From contig CAJKDC010000046.1 in the NCBI GenBank assembly GCA_905198575.1, positions 1 through 21,491 of the forward strand: a stretch of DNA of 21,491 nt, in the 5' to 3' direction. The translations under genes and the position numbers were made by a program. Positions 15,642-21,491 of the stretch are shown one piece after another. Position 1 is the first letter of the stretch. Every line of letters begins with the position of its first letter. The DNA is from an uncultured Bacteroides sp. GTDB taxonomy: Bacteria; Bacteroidota; Bacteroidia; Bacteroidales; Bacteroidaceae. The notes below the pieces were generated by a model, which saw only the letters and a program-made list of their open reading frames with translations, searched no databases and was not told the DNA's origin.

Positions 15642-15680
15642 AAAGCCCAATCTTCATCATTTAAAAGCCCAACGTTCATC
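15642..15680. repeat. Imperfect 17-bp tandem repeat with 22-bp period
   Basis: AAAGCCCAATCTTCATC (15642-15658) recurs at 15664-15680 with two central substitutions. It lies between two converging operons, where no promoter is expected. It may be a protein site or a remnant of expanded repeat DNA. Confidence 0.45.
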
Positions 15681-15736
15681 TCTTTTTTGATACAATCTGT
15701 ATCTACGGTTGTATTTATCTATATCCTGCAAGACAC

Positions 15737-15777
15737 AAAAAGTAAAGGCCATCTTCCTTTTACAGAAGACAGCCTTT
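15737..15777 (-). terminator. Terminator of the XRE-cupin/acyl-CoA ligase operon
   Basis: The stem 15744-15756 with 15765-15777 (11 of 13 pairs, small internal loop) is followed on the minus strand by a T5 run (plus A5 at 15737-15741). It starts 30 bases beyond the stop of the secreted-protein gene. Confidence 0.8.
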
Positions 15778-15806
15778 GCCCATATGCTGTTTAAATAAAG
15801 AATAAG

Positions 15807-16280
15807 TTACTCTTCCTCCAGCTTAAAACTTTTCAATATGGCATCCATTATTGAGCCGGATGCTTGTCTGACTATTATAGAGATAAAGAAAGCATTGCCG
15901 CCATCTTTAGCTAAAAGGTAACTGTAAACACAATTATCCGATTCACATTTCCCCTCCAGCTTCACTCCGTAAAAGTGATGAAGATCAAACTTATCAACCT
16001 CCGAAGCCTCTGTTACACCGTCGTCGGATGCTATGTTTTTCAACTCCTGAGGCATCTCTCCTTGTGTCATACCCTCAGAGTCTAAAATCTGTACACTGAT
16101 ATAATAATTGTCATTACTGATCGTATAACCTTCATCCGAATCATCCTCGACAGCCATTCCGGAAGGAGCATTAAATGTCAGTCCATAAGCCTTCCATGTA
16201 GTAGGAGTCAATGTTTGGGCATAACCATACTGAACCGTACTAAACACCAGGAAAAACAATACCAATACTATATTCTTCAT
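15807..16280 (-). CDS. Small secreted protein of unknown function
   Basis: This is a 157-residue protein with a clear signal peptide (hydrophobic 4-17, cleavage probably after GYA at 21). The mature part begins with a KAYGLTFNAPSGMAVEDD-type stretch, followed by alternating strand-like segments and one helix near the end. That layout recalls the Mog1/PsbP/DcrB-like fold, but the resemblance is weak. Two cysteines (in KCESDNCVYS) could form a disulfide after export. Its ATG overlaps the stop of the upstream DUF2007 gene (ATGA at 16277-16280), so the two are translationally coupled. It is last in the minus-strand operon. I do not recognise a function. Confidence 0.8.
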   Translation of the reverse strand: MKNIVLVLFFLVFSTVQYGYAQTLTPTTWKAYGLTFNAPSGMAVEDDSDEGYTISNDNYYISVQILDSEGMTQGEMPQELKNIASDDGVTEASEVDKFDLHHFYGVKLEGKCESDNCVYSYLLAKDGGNAFFISIIVRQASGSIMDAILKSFKLEEE

Positions 16281-16507
16281 ACTTTTCTTTCTGCCACAAC
16301 TTTTTTAGCATAAACTTCTTCCTCCTTATTCACCATAACAGTAATGGGACCACCCAAATTGGCATAGGGAGAAGTTACAACAGAAAGACTTTCGTCCTTA
16401 ATCATTGCTTCCACACCGGCAGCTTCCAGCAAGCCTTTTACAAGTTCTGCTTCCCATCGGGTTCCCTGGAAAACAGGTACTAATGAATCATACACGTTTC
16501 TTTCCAT
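16277..16507 (-). CDS. DUF2007-type small protein
   Basis: The 76-residue cytoplasmic protein has the DUF2007 layout: a VPVFQGTRWEAELVKGLLEAAGVEAMI opening (strand, helix, strand), a YANLGGPITVMV central strand, and a short acidic-to-basic C-terminal helix. The family is described as putative signal-transducing, with a ferredoxin-like fold, but has no established activity. It follows the acyl-CoA synthetase gene by 31 bases and overlaps the secreted-protein gene by four, so it is part of the same operon. Confidence 0.8.
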   Translation of the reverse strand: MERNVYDSLVPVFQGTRWEAELVKGLLEAAGVEAMIKDESLSVVTSPYANLGGPITVMVNKEEEVYAKKVVAERKV

Positions 16508-16538
16508 ACTCTTACAGTTTAAAGGATTAATACCAAGG

Positions 16539-18191
16539 TTAATTATCTTTCTGCCTTATCTCAACTCTGCGTATCTTTCCGCTGATTGTTTTAGGCAACT
16601 CGTCAACAAACTCTATCACACGTGGATATTTATAAGGAGCCGTAACACGCTTCACATGGTCTTGCAGTTCCTTAATCAGTTCAGGACCAGCCTGCTCTTT
16701 GTAATCCTTGGCCAGAACAATAGTAGCTTTAACCACCTGACCGCGAATTTCGTCGGGCACACCGGTAATGGCGCATTCCACTACAGCAGGATGTGTCATC
16801 AGAGCACTCTCTACTTCAAACGGGCCAATTCTGTAACCAGAACTCTTTATCACATCATCCGCACGTCCTACAAACCAGTAATAGCCATCCTCGTCTCTCC
16901 AGGCTACATCTCCCGTATAGTAAATACCATCATGCCAAGCATCGGCTGTCAGTTCCGGGGCACGATAATACTCTTTAAACAAGCCCAACGGCTTACCTTT
17001 ATCGGTACGAATAACAATCTGCCCCTGCTCACCATCTTCGGCCGAACGCCCGTCCGGAGTCAGCAAATCAATATGATACTGCGGATTAGGGACTCCCATG
17101 CTGCCCGGTTTCGGCTCCATCCAGGGGAAAGTAGCCAAAGTCAGAGTCGTTTCAGTCTGACCGAAACCTTCCATCAACCGAATACCGGTAATGCGCTTAA
17201 ATTCCTCATAAACCGAATAGTTCAAAGCCTCTCCTGCCGTAGTGCAATACTCCAGTGAAGACAAGTCGAATTTAGACAGGTCCTCACGAATCAGGAAACG
17301 ATAGATGGTTGGAGGTGCACATAGCGAAGTAATATGATAATCATGAATTTTCTTCAGGATCTCGGCCGGAGTAAATTTCTCATGGTCGTAAACAAAAATA
17401 TTGGCACCGGCAAACATCTGTCCGTACAGTTTCCCCCAAACTGCCTTTCCCCAACCGGTATCAGCTATCGTAAGGTGCAGGCTGTCTTCATGAAGATTGT
17501 GCCAGTAAACTCCCGTAGAGATATGCCCCAACGGATAAGTAAAATCATGTGCCACCATTTTAGGCTCGCCCGTAGTACCCGAAGTAAAATACATCAGCAT
17601 AATATCGTCGTTCGTATTCACGTGTTCAGGGCGCACAAAAGGAGCGGCAGACTCGATTCCCTTATGAAAATCCTCGAATCCCTGAGGATACTCAGGACCT
17701 ACACTAATCAGTTTCTCTACAGAAGGCGACTCCGGCATTGCAGCCAGGATATGATCGGTTATAACAGTTTCACCAGCTGCCACAATCATCTTTATACCAG
17801 CGGCATTACAGCGATACACAATATCTTTTTTAGTCAGCAGGTGTGTTGCCGGAATCACAACAGCTCCCAACTTATGCAAAGCAAGAATAGAGAACCAGAA
17901 CTCGTATCTGCGTTTTAAAATAAGCATCACCTTGTCACCGTGTCCGATGCCCATATGCTGAAAATAGGAAGCAGTCATATCTGTATACCGTTTTAAGTCG
18001 GCATAAGTAAACTGGATATGCTCTCCCTTGTCGTTTGTCCATAAAATTGCTTTCTTCTCCGGATTTTCTGCCGCCCATGCATCCACAACATCATATCCAA
18101 AGTTGAAATTCTCAGGAACTTTGACCTTAAAATGCTTTATAAAGTCTTCCTGAGAAGTAAATGTCGTTTGTTCTAAAAATCTTTCTAACAT
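16539..18191 (-). CDS. AMP-forming acyl-CoA synthetase (medium-chain/ACSM-like)
   Basis: This ANL-superfamily enzyme activates a carboxylic acid to an acyl-adenylate and then to acyl-CoA. The P-loop-like A3 motif is YFTSGTTGEPK (201-211), A5 is EGFGQTETT (341-349), A7 is YYTGD (425-429), A8 is VGRADDVIKSSGYRIGPFEVE (441-461), and the C-terminal catalytic lysine is Lys539 in PKTISGKIRR. The ADTGWGKAVWGKLYG segment (243-257) is typical of the medium-chain acyl-CoA synthetase group. 550 residues is the family length. Short- or branched-chain or aromatic acids are plausible substrates, but sequence does not settle it. The XRE-cupin regulator gene is 23 bases upstream and is likely its controller. 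Confidence 0.9.
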   Translation of the reverse strand: MLERFLEQTTFTSQEDFIKHFKVKVPENFNFGYDVVDAWAAENPEKKAILWTNDKGEHIQFTYADLKRYTDMTASYFQHMGIGHGDKVMLILKRRYEFWFSILALHKLGAVVIPATHLLTKKDIVYRCNAAGIKMIVAAGETVITDHILAAMPESPSVEKLISVGPEYPQGFEDFHKGIESAAPFVRPEHVNTNDDIMLMYFTSGTTGEPKMVAHDFTYPLGHISTGVYWHNLHEDSLHLTIADTGWGKAVWGKLYGQMFAGANIFVYDHEKFTPAEILKKIHDYHITSLCAPPTIYRFLIREDLSKFDLSSLEYCTTAGEALNYSVYEEFKRITGIRLMEGFGQTETTLTLATFPWMEPKPGSMGVPNPQYHIDLLTPDGRSAEDGEQGQIVIRTDKGKPLGLFKEYYRAPELTADAWHDGIYYTGDVAWRDEDGYYWFVGRADDVIKSSGYRIGPFEVESALMTHPAVVECAITGVPDEIRGQVVKATIVLAKDYKEQAGPELIKELQDHVKRVTAPYKYPRVIEFVDELPKTISGKIRRVEIRQKDN

Positions 18192-18214
18192 ATTTTCATT
18201 GCTTTTCTACATCA

Positions 18215-18769
18215 CTACATAATTATTGCCAAAAACTTGACAGTCTTTCCATCCAGTGCCTTCATGCCGTGCGGTAAAGAAGAATCAAAATACAGGCTGT
18301 CACCCGGGTTAAGAATCAAATCCTTACCGTTAATATTCAGAAGCATTTTTCCTTCGATGACAAAATTAAACTCCTGACCTTCGTGTCTGTTCATAAAAAC
18401 CGGCGTATCAGCAGGCTTGGGCTCAACTGTCACAATAAACGGATCGACCTTACGGTTACGGAAACCAGAAGCCAAGGCCTCGTACTTATAGACTTTAGTA
18501 CGTTCCACCGATACTCCTGTACCCCATCGGGTTACAAAATAGCTGCTCATCTTCGGCTCTTCGCCAAACATCAAAACATCCAACGGAAGGTTATACTGAT
18601 GGGCGATTTTCTGCAGACAACTGACTGAAATATCACTTTCACCACTTTCCATCTGTATATATTGCTCAACAGGAAGTCCGCAGCTGGCAGCAACTTCCTC
18701 TACTGATAAATCCAGCACATCACGCAAACCTTGCAGACGCTGTGCTATCTGTTTAATTTGTTCATCCAT
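18215..18769 (-). CDS. XRE-family regulator with C-terminal cupin sensor domain
   Basis: An N-terminal helix-turn-helix of XRE type occupies about residues 8-55 (VEEVAASCGLPVEQYIQMESGE). A linker follows, then a C-terminal cupin_2 barrel (about 100-180) with the metal-type signature HEGQEFNFVIEG and PGDSLYFDSSLPHGMKA. PuuR-like proteins of this build sense a small molecule in the cupin and repress neighbouring genes. I chose the ATG at 18769 (184 residues) rather than the in-frame ATG at 18790, because a TACCTTTG -7 box at 18788-18795 puts the transcription start downstream of 18790. It heads the operon with the acyl-CoA synthetase, whose substrate or product is a plausible ligand. Confidence 0.88.
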   Translation of the reverse strand: MDEQIKQIAQRLQGLRDVLDLSVEEVAASCGLPVEQYIQMESGESDISVSCLQKIAHQYNLPLDVLMFGEEPKMSSYFVTRWGTGVSVERTKVYKYEALASGFRNRKVDPFIVTVEPKPADTPVFMNRHEGQEFNFVIEGKMLLNINGKDLILNPGDSLYFDSSLPHGMKALDGKTVKFLAIIM

Positions 18770-18787
18770 AGCATTTGTGTTTTGAGT

Positions 18788-18795
18788 CAAAGGTA
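18788..18795 (-). promoter_or_regulatory. -7 promoter element of the XRE-cupin operon (TACCTTTG)
   Basis: The minus strand reads TACCTTTG. The predicted start near 18783 leaves a leader of about 14 bases before the ATG at 18769, and it excludes the longer XRE-cupin frame. A -33-like TTTG (plus CAAA at 18811-18814) is somewhat too close. Confidence 0.5.
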
Positions 18796-18916
18796 ATAAA
18801 GATTTGGAAACAAAATGTCGAAAATTTAAAAACTTTTATTCTTTGCCTGCTATTATTTCACTTTTCCGATTCTCAAAAAGCCAAAGTCCGTCTGTTACAG
18901 AACCACGAACCTTTAT

Positions 18917-18924
18917 TATCTTTG
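18917..18924 (+). promoter_or_regulatory. pabB -7 promoter element (TATCTTTG)
   Basis: TATCTTTG is a perfect TAnnTTTG, 25 bases before the ATG at 18949. Because it lies inside the longer open frame that begins at 18775, it argues for the internal ATG as the true pabB start. Confidence 0.6.
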
Positions 18925-18948
18925 CAAAAATTATCTGTAAACCTAAGA

Positions 18949-19944
18949 ATGACTGCAACAACATTATTCAACAGACACGAAGCCATTGCCCAAATGAATG
19001 CATGGGGGCAAGAAGGTCGTCCCTTTTTATTCATCATCAGCTATGACTTACAAAGTTCTTACTTAAAGCCTTTAACAGAGATTCCTGCATCCGAATTAAA
19101 ATACAATTTTAACGGAGTATGCAATGAATCCGAAAAGCAAACACAAAAACCTGCTTCTCTTTTCTGGGAGCCTCAACCTCAGTCATTCGAATGTTACAGG
19201 CAATCATTCGACATCGTACACTGCAATCTGTATGCAGGCAACAGCTTTCTGACCAACCTTACCTGTTCTACTCCCGTACATACCAATCTGTCGTTACTAC
19301 AGGTATTCGAATACTCGAAAGCACCTTACCGCCTGTGGTGGAAAGATAAATTTACCGTATTCTCTCCCGAGATTTTTGTCCGCATCGTTGAAAACAAAAT
19401 CAGTTCTTATCCCATGAAGGGGACCATAGATGCCACACAAGAGAATGCGCGTGAAACCCTGCTCAACGATGTAAAAGAAAGTGCCGAACATGCTACCATC
19501 ACCGACTTGATCCGGAATGATTTAAGTCAGGTAGCTTCGAACGTACACGTCAAACGATACCGTTATTTGGACGAAATCGTTACGCATAACGGACGTTTGT
19601 TGCAAATGAGCTCCGAAATAGAAGGAACATTACCCCATGACTGGAGAGCCTCATTGGGCGAGATATTCTTCAGCCTGCTACCGGCAGGTTCCATCACAGG
19701 AGCTCCGAAACCGAAAACGCAAGCCATCATTGCAGAATCAGAGACGTATTCCCGTGGGTTTTATACCGGAGTTATGGGGATATTCGACGGAAAAAATGTG
19801 GACAGTGCCGTAATGATCCGTTTTTTGGAACAACAACCCGATGGTTCCTTATGCTTTAAAAGCGGAGGAGGAATTACGTTTATGAGTGATGCAAAAAGCG
19901 AATACAACGAAATGATACAGAAAATCTATGTGCCACTTTATTGA
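18949..19944 (+). CDS. pabB: Aminodeoxychorismate synthase component I
   Basis: This is a chorismate-utilising enzyme that makes 4-amino-4-deoxychorismate for folate with ammonia from a PabA/TrpG glutaminase. The 331 residues cover the catalytic domain. Landmarks are FSPEIFVRI (138-146), then SYPMKGT, whose Lys157 corresponds to the PabB lysine (anthranilate synthase has alanine there), LIRNDLSQV (188-196), LLPAGSITGAPK (243-254), ESETYSRGFYTGVMG (263-277) and SGGGIT with SEYNEM. It is shorter than E. coli PabB (453), lacking most of the N-terminal domain, as is common in Bacteroidetes. A longer frame from 18775 is rejected because the promoter lies inside it and its extra residues look unrelated. 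It overlaps pabC by 17 bases. No pabA is in the window. Confidence 0.92.
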   Translation: MTATTLFNRHEAIAQMNAWGQEGRPFLFIISYDLQSSYLKPLTEIPASELKYNFNGVCNESEKQTQKPASLFWEPQPQSFECYRQSFDIVHCNLYAGNSFLTNLTCSTPVHTNLSLLQVFEYSKAPYRLWWKDKFTVFSPEIFVRIVENKISSYPMKGTIDATQENARETLLNDVKESAEHATITDLIRNDLSQVASNVHVKRYRYLDEIVTHNGRLLQMSSEIEGTLPHDWRASLGEIFFSLLPAGSITGAPKPKTQAIIAESETYSRGFYTGVMGIFDGKNVDSAVMIRFLEQQPDGSLCFKSGGGITFMSDAKSEYNEMIQKIYVPLY

Positions 19945-20521
19945 AACCATCCATGTTGAAAACGGGAGGATACTTCGTGCCTCTTTGCACAACCAACGAA
20001 TGAATACCACCCGACATTTCTTTTTCGGACCGGACATTCCCAATTATAATCTTGAAGAGATACTTCAGGAAACTTCCTTATACCAACAACGAACGCGATG
20101 CAGAGTAATCTATGGCAAAGAGATTGAAGAAATCAGCTTCCTGCCTTATCGCCCACGTCCGGTACAATCACTACGCATTATTAACCATGACACACTGGAT
20201 TATAGCTTTAAATATGCCGACAGAAGCGAAATTAACCAGCTCTATGAACAACGTAATAAACAGGACGATATTCTAATTGTAAAACAGGGAAGAATAACAG
20301 ATACATCTATTGGAAACATTGCATTATTCGATGGTTATCAATGGGTTACACCAAAGTATCCTTTGCTGAAAGGTACACATCGGGCAGATTTGATAGCCTG
20401 GGGAATCATTGTAGAAAAAGATTTGTTATTAACAGATTTGCAAAGTTATCAACAGGTATGTATTTTCAATGCTATGCTTGAATTTGAAGAAATAAAGCTA
20501 GATGTCACTTCCATTAAATAA
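19928..20521 (+). CDS. pabC: Class IV aminotransferase, probable 4-amino-4-deoxychorismate lyase
   Basis: This PLP enzyme presumably releases pyruvate from aminodeoxychorismate to give p-aminobenzoate. The candidate Schiff-base lysine is Lys95 in DYSFKYADR. ITDTSIGNIALFDG (123-136) and WVTPKYPLLKGTHRA (139-153) match the class IV signature region (E/T..sN then TP...LLxGTxR). At 197 residues it is much shorter than E. coli PabC (269), lacking part of the N-terminal domain. It starts inside the pabB reading frame with a 17-bp overlap, strongly implying coupled expression and a shared pathway. A branched-chain or D-amino-acid aminotransferase role is less likely given the context. Confidence 0.82.
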   Translation: MCHFIETIHVENGRILRASLHNQRMNTTRHFFFGPDIPNYNLEEILQETSLYQQRTRCRVIYGKEIEEISFLPYRPRPVQSLRIINHDTLDYSFKYADRSEINQLYEQRNKQDDILIVKQGRITDTSIGNIALFDGYQWVTPKYPLLKGTHRADLIAWGIIVEKDLLLTDLQSYQQVCIFNAMLEFEEIKLDVTSIK

Positions 20522-20555
20522 AAAATGCCCGACTCATATCGTCATAAGTCGGGCA
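20521..20555 (-). terminator. Terminator of proC
   Basis: TGCCCGACT (20526-20534) pairs perfectly with AGTCGGGCA (20547-20555), and on the minus strand the stem is followed by a T5 run (plus A5 at 20521-20525). It begins where pabC ends and may also stop pabBC transcripts, though it lacks a T-run in that direction. Confidence 0.85.
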
Positions 20556-20574
20556 AAATATAGGATAAATTATA

Positions 20575-21345
20575 TTACTTGCTAGCCTTCAAAGCTTTAA
20601 TAACAGCAGAGGTAAAGCCTGCATGTTCCAGTTCGTTCACTCCTTTTATGGTTATACCGCCAGGAGTTGTTACTTTTTCTATCTCCAAAGCCGGACGGGT
20701 CTGCTTGTCCAACAGCAGTTGTGCTGCACCCTGCAATGACTGTGCCACCATCAACATAGCATCATTAGGACGAATTCCCATTTCCACACCAGCCTGCATG
20801 GCTGCTTCTACATACTTCAACACATAAGCAATACCGCAAGAAGCCAATGCCGTAGCCGATTCGAAATCTTTCTCTTCAATCAGCAAAGTACGTCCCATTT
20901 CATTAAACATTTTGAGGAGGTCTTCAATCTGTTGTCCGCTTGCATTTCTTGCAGCTACCAGCGTCATACTGGCAAGCTGGGAAATAGCCGTATTGGGAAT
21001 AACACGGAATATAGACATTTCCGGGTCAACAAAGTGCGCCAACTGCTCAAAAGTCAGTCCGGCAGCTACCGAAACCAGAATTTGCGGATGTCTTAAACGC
21101 AGCGGTTTTACAACCTCTTCTACTTTCCAGGGCTTCACGGCAATAATAACAATATCTGCATCCATGGCAGCTTCTTTATTATTGTGCATTACCTGAATGG
21201 TGGGGAATTCACGTTTCAATGCATCAAGCTTCCCACTACTAGGGTTAGAAACAATAATATTTTCAGCCGAAATATAATGTCCGTTTGCCAGCCCGCGTGC
21301 AATAGCACCTCCCATATTGCCGGCTCCAATAATCGTCACTTTCAT
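20575..21345 (-). CDS. proC: Pyrroline-5-carboxylate reductase
   Basis: This gene encodes the last enzyme of proline synthesis. It reduces P5C to proline with NAD(P)H. The N-terminal Rossmann motif is TIIGAGNMGGAIARGL (4-19). AVKPWKV follows the second half of the fold. The C-terminal dimerisation domain carries the family signature region TTPGGITIKGVNELEHAGF, and the ASCGIAYVLKYVEAAMQAGVEMG helix lies earlier. 256 residues is slightly short but normal. It is monocistronic, with a TATCTTTG promoter and its own terminator. With proB and proA at the other end of the window, the proline route is complete here. Confidence 0.95.
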   Translation of the reverse strand: MKVTIIGAGNMGGAIARGLANGHYISAENIIVSNPSSGKLDALKREFPTIQVMHNNKEAAMDADIVIIAVKPWKVEEVVKPLRLRHPQILVSVAAGLTFEQLAHFVDPEMSIFRVIPNTAISQLASMTLVAARNASGQQIEDLLKMFNEMGRTLLIEEKDFESATALASCGIAYVLKYVEAAMQAGVEMGIRPNDAMLMVAQSLQGAAQLLLDKQTRPALEIEKVTTPGGITIKGVNELEHAGFTSAVIKALKASK

Positions 21346-21377
21346 ATACTAATAGATTTAATGATTATATATTGTAA

Positions 21378-21385
21378 CAAAGATA
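21378..21385 (-). promoter_or_regulatory. proC -7 promoter element (TATCTTTG)
   Basis: The minus strand reads TATCTTTG, with a predicted start near 21371 and a leader of about 26 bases before the proC ATG. A convincing -33 element is not seen. Confidence 0.55.
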
Positions 21386-21440
21386 GGATATTCTATAACG
21401 AAAGCAATGTTTATAGGATATATTTCGAAAAATATAATAC

Positions 21441-21473
21441 AAAAAAAGTCAAGTAAATCGCTTTACTTGACTT
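21441..21473 (-). terminator. Terminator of the tRNA gene at the right edge
   Basis: A perfect 12-bp stem, 21446-21457 with 21462-21473, has a four-base loop and is followed on the minus strand by a run of seven T (plus A7 at 21441-21447). It starts five bases after the end of the tRNA 3' segment. Confidence 0.92.
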
Positions 21474-21478
21474 CTCTG

Positions 21479-21491
21479 TGGTGCCACCAGG
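21479..21491 (-). tRNA. 3' end of a tRNA gene (truncated by the window)
   Basis: On the minus strand the last 13 bases read CCTGG-TGGCACC-A. This fits the 3' strand of a T-stem, a seven-base acceptor strand and a discriminator A, with no encoded CCA beyond what the sequence happens to spell. A textbook terminator follows at once. The implied 5' acceptor strand is GGTGCCA, which I associate with a Bacteroides tRNA-Phe, but the anticodon lies outside the window and the identity is unproven. Confidence 0.6.

Larger units (their letters stand above)
15504..15806. other. 303-bp convergent intergenic region
   Basis: No gene is seen. It holds the SusD-side terminator (15551-15585), an imperfect tandem repeat (15642-15680) and the terminator of the opposing operon (15744-15777). 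Nothing else is supported. Confidence 0.6.

Noticed and set aside
18775..18948. 58-residue N-terminal extension of pabB
   Set aside because: It contains the likely pabB promoter and overlaps the opposite-strand regulator start; its residues do not resemble the family.
1..21491. CRISPR array, toxin-antitoxin or phage-defence system
   Set aside because: No regularly spaced repeats, nuclease or toxin-like genes were seen on either strand.

Overview
The window is a chromosomal segment from a member of the Bacteroidaceae (Bacteroides/Phocaeicola-like). The evidence is the paired SusC/SusD-type outer-membrane genes, the frequent Bacteroides -7 promoter element TAnnTTTG (often TATCTTTG) ahead of genes, weak or absent Shine-Dalgarno sequences at most starts, and an arginine cluster of the kind Bacteroides uses with succinylated intermediates. 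Species cannot be fixed from the sequence alone. Most of the window is amino-acid and folate metabolism.

Left edge (1 to about 931): no convincing gene. The DNA is more GC-rich than the chromosome beside it and very rich in secondary structure. It has a ~90-nt nested inverted repeat (296-387), a terminator-like double hairpin (525-574), a third hairpin (597-644), two Bacteroides-type -7 boxes and a set of CGTAAC-type repeats (745-862). It looks like the non-coding end of an integrated mobile element abutting the proA 3' end; this is inference. Next come proB-proA (minus strand; first two steps of proline synthesis), a divergent HAD phosphatase, and a convergent SAM methyltransferase. A perfect 12-bp stem terminator lies between the last two.

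The centre (5213-9624) is a tight plus-strand arginine operon: argR, a GNAT acyltransferase, argG, argC, argD, closed by a strong terminator at 9701-9739. ArgR-box-like sequences sit at the argR promoter. The GNAT gene is the natural candidate for the first enzyme, N-acylglutamate (probably N-succinylglutamate) synthase. After a 537-bp AT-rich regulatory gap comes an orphan SusC/SusD pair (10162-15503) with its own promoter and terminator. It has no neighbouring glycosidase, protease, sigma/anti-sigma or hybrid two-component gene, so its substrate is unknown.

On the right, a minus-strand unit runs XRE-cupin regulator, acyl-CoA synthetase, DUF2007 protein, small secreted protein, and ends at a terminator (15744-15777). 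Divergent from it are overlapping pabB and pabC (p-aminobenzoate for folate). proC (last step of proline synthesis) converges on them. The final 13 bases are the 3' end of a minus-strand tRNA gene with a canonical terminator, so the window stops inside a tRNA.

The most interesting items are the structured left edge, the ArgR operator candidates, the cysteine-decorated GNAT in the arginine operon, the orphan SusCD with a 30-bp-phased direct repeat upstream, and the four-gene XRE-cupin/acyl-CoA ligase unit. I see no clear evidence of a wholly new defence or mobile system.
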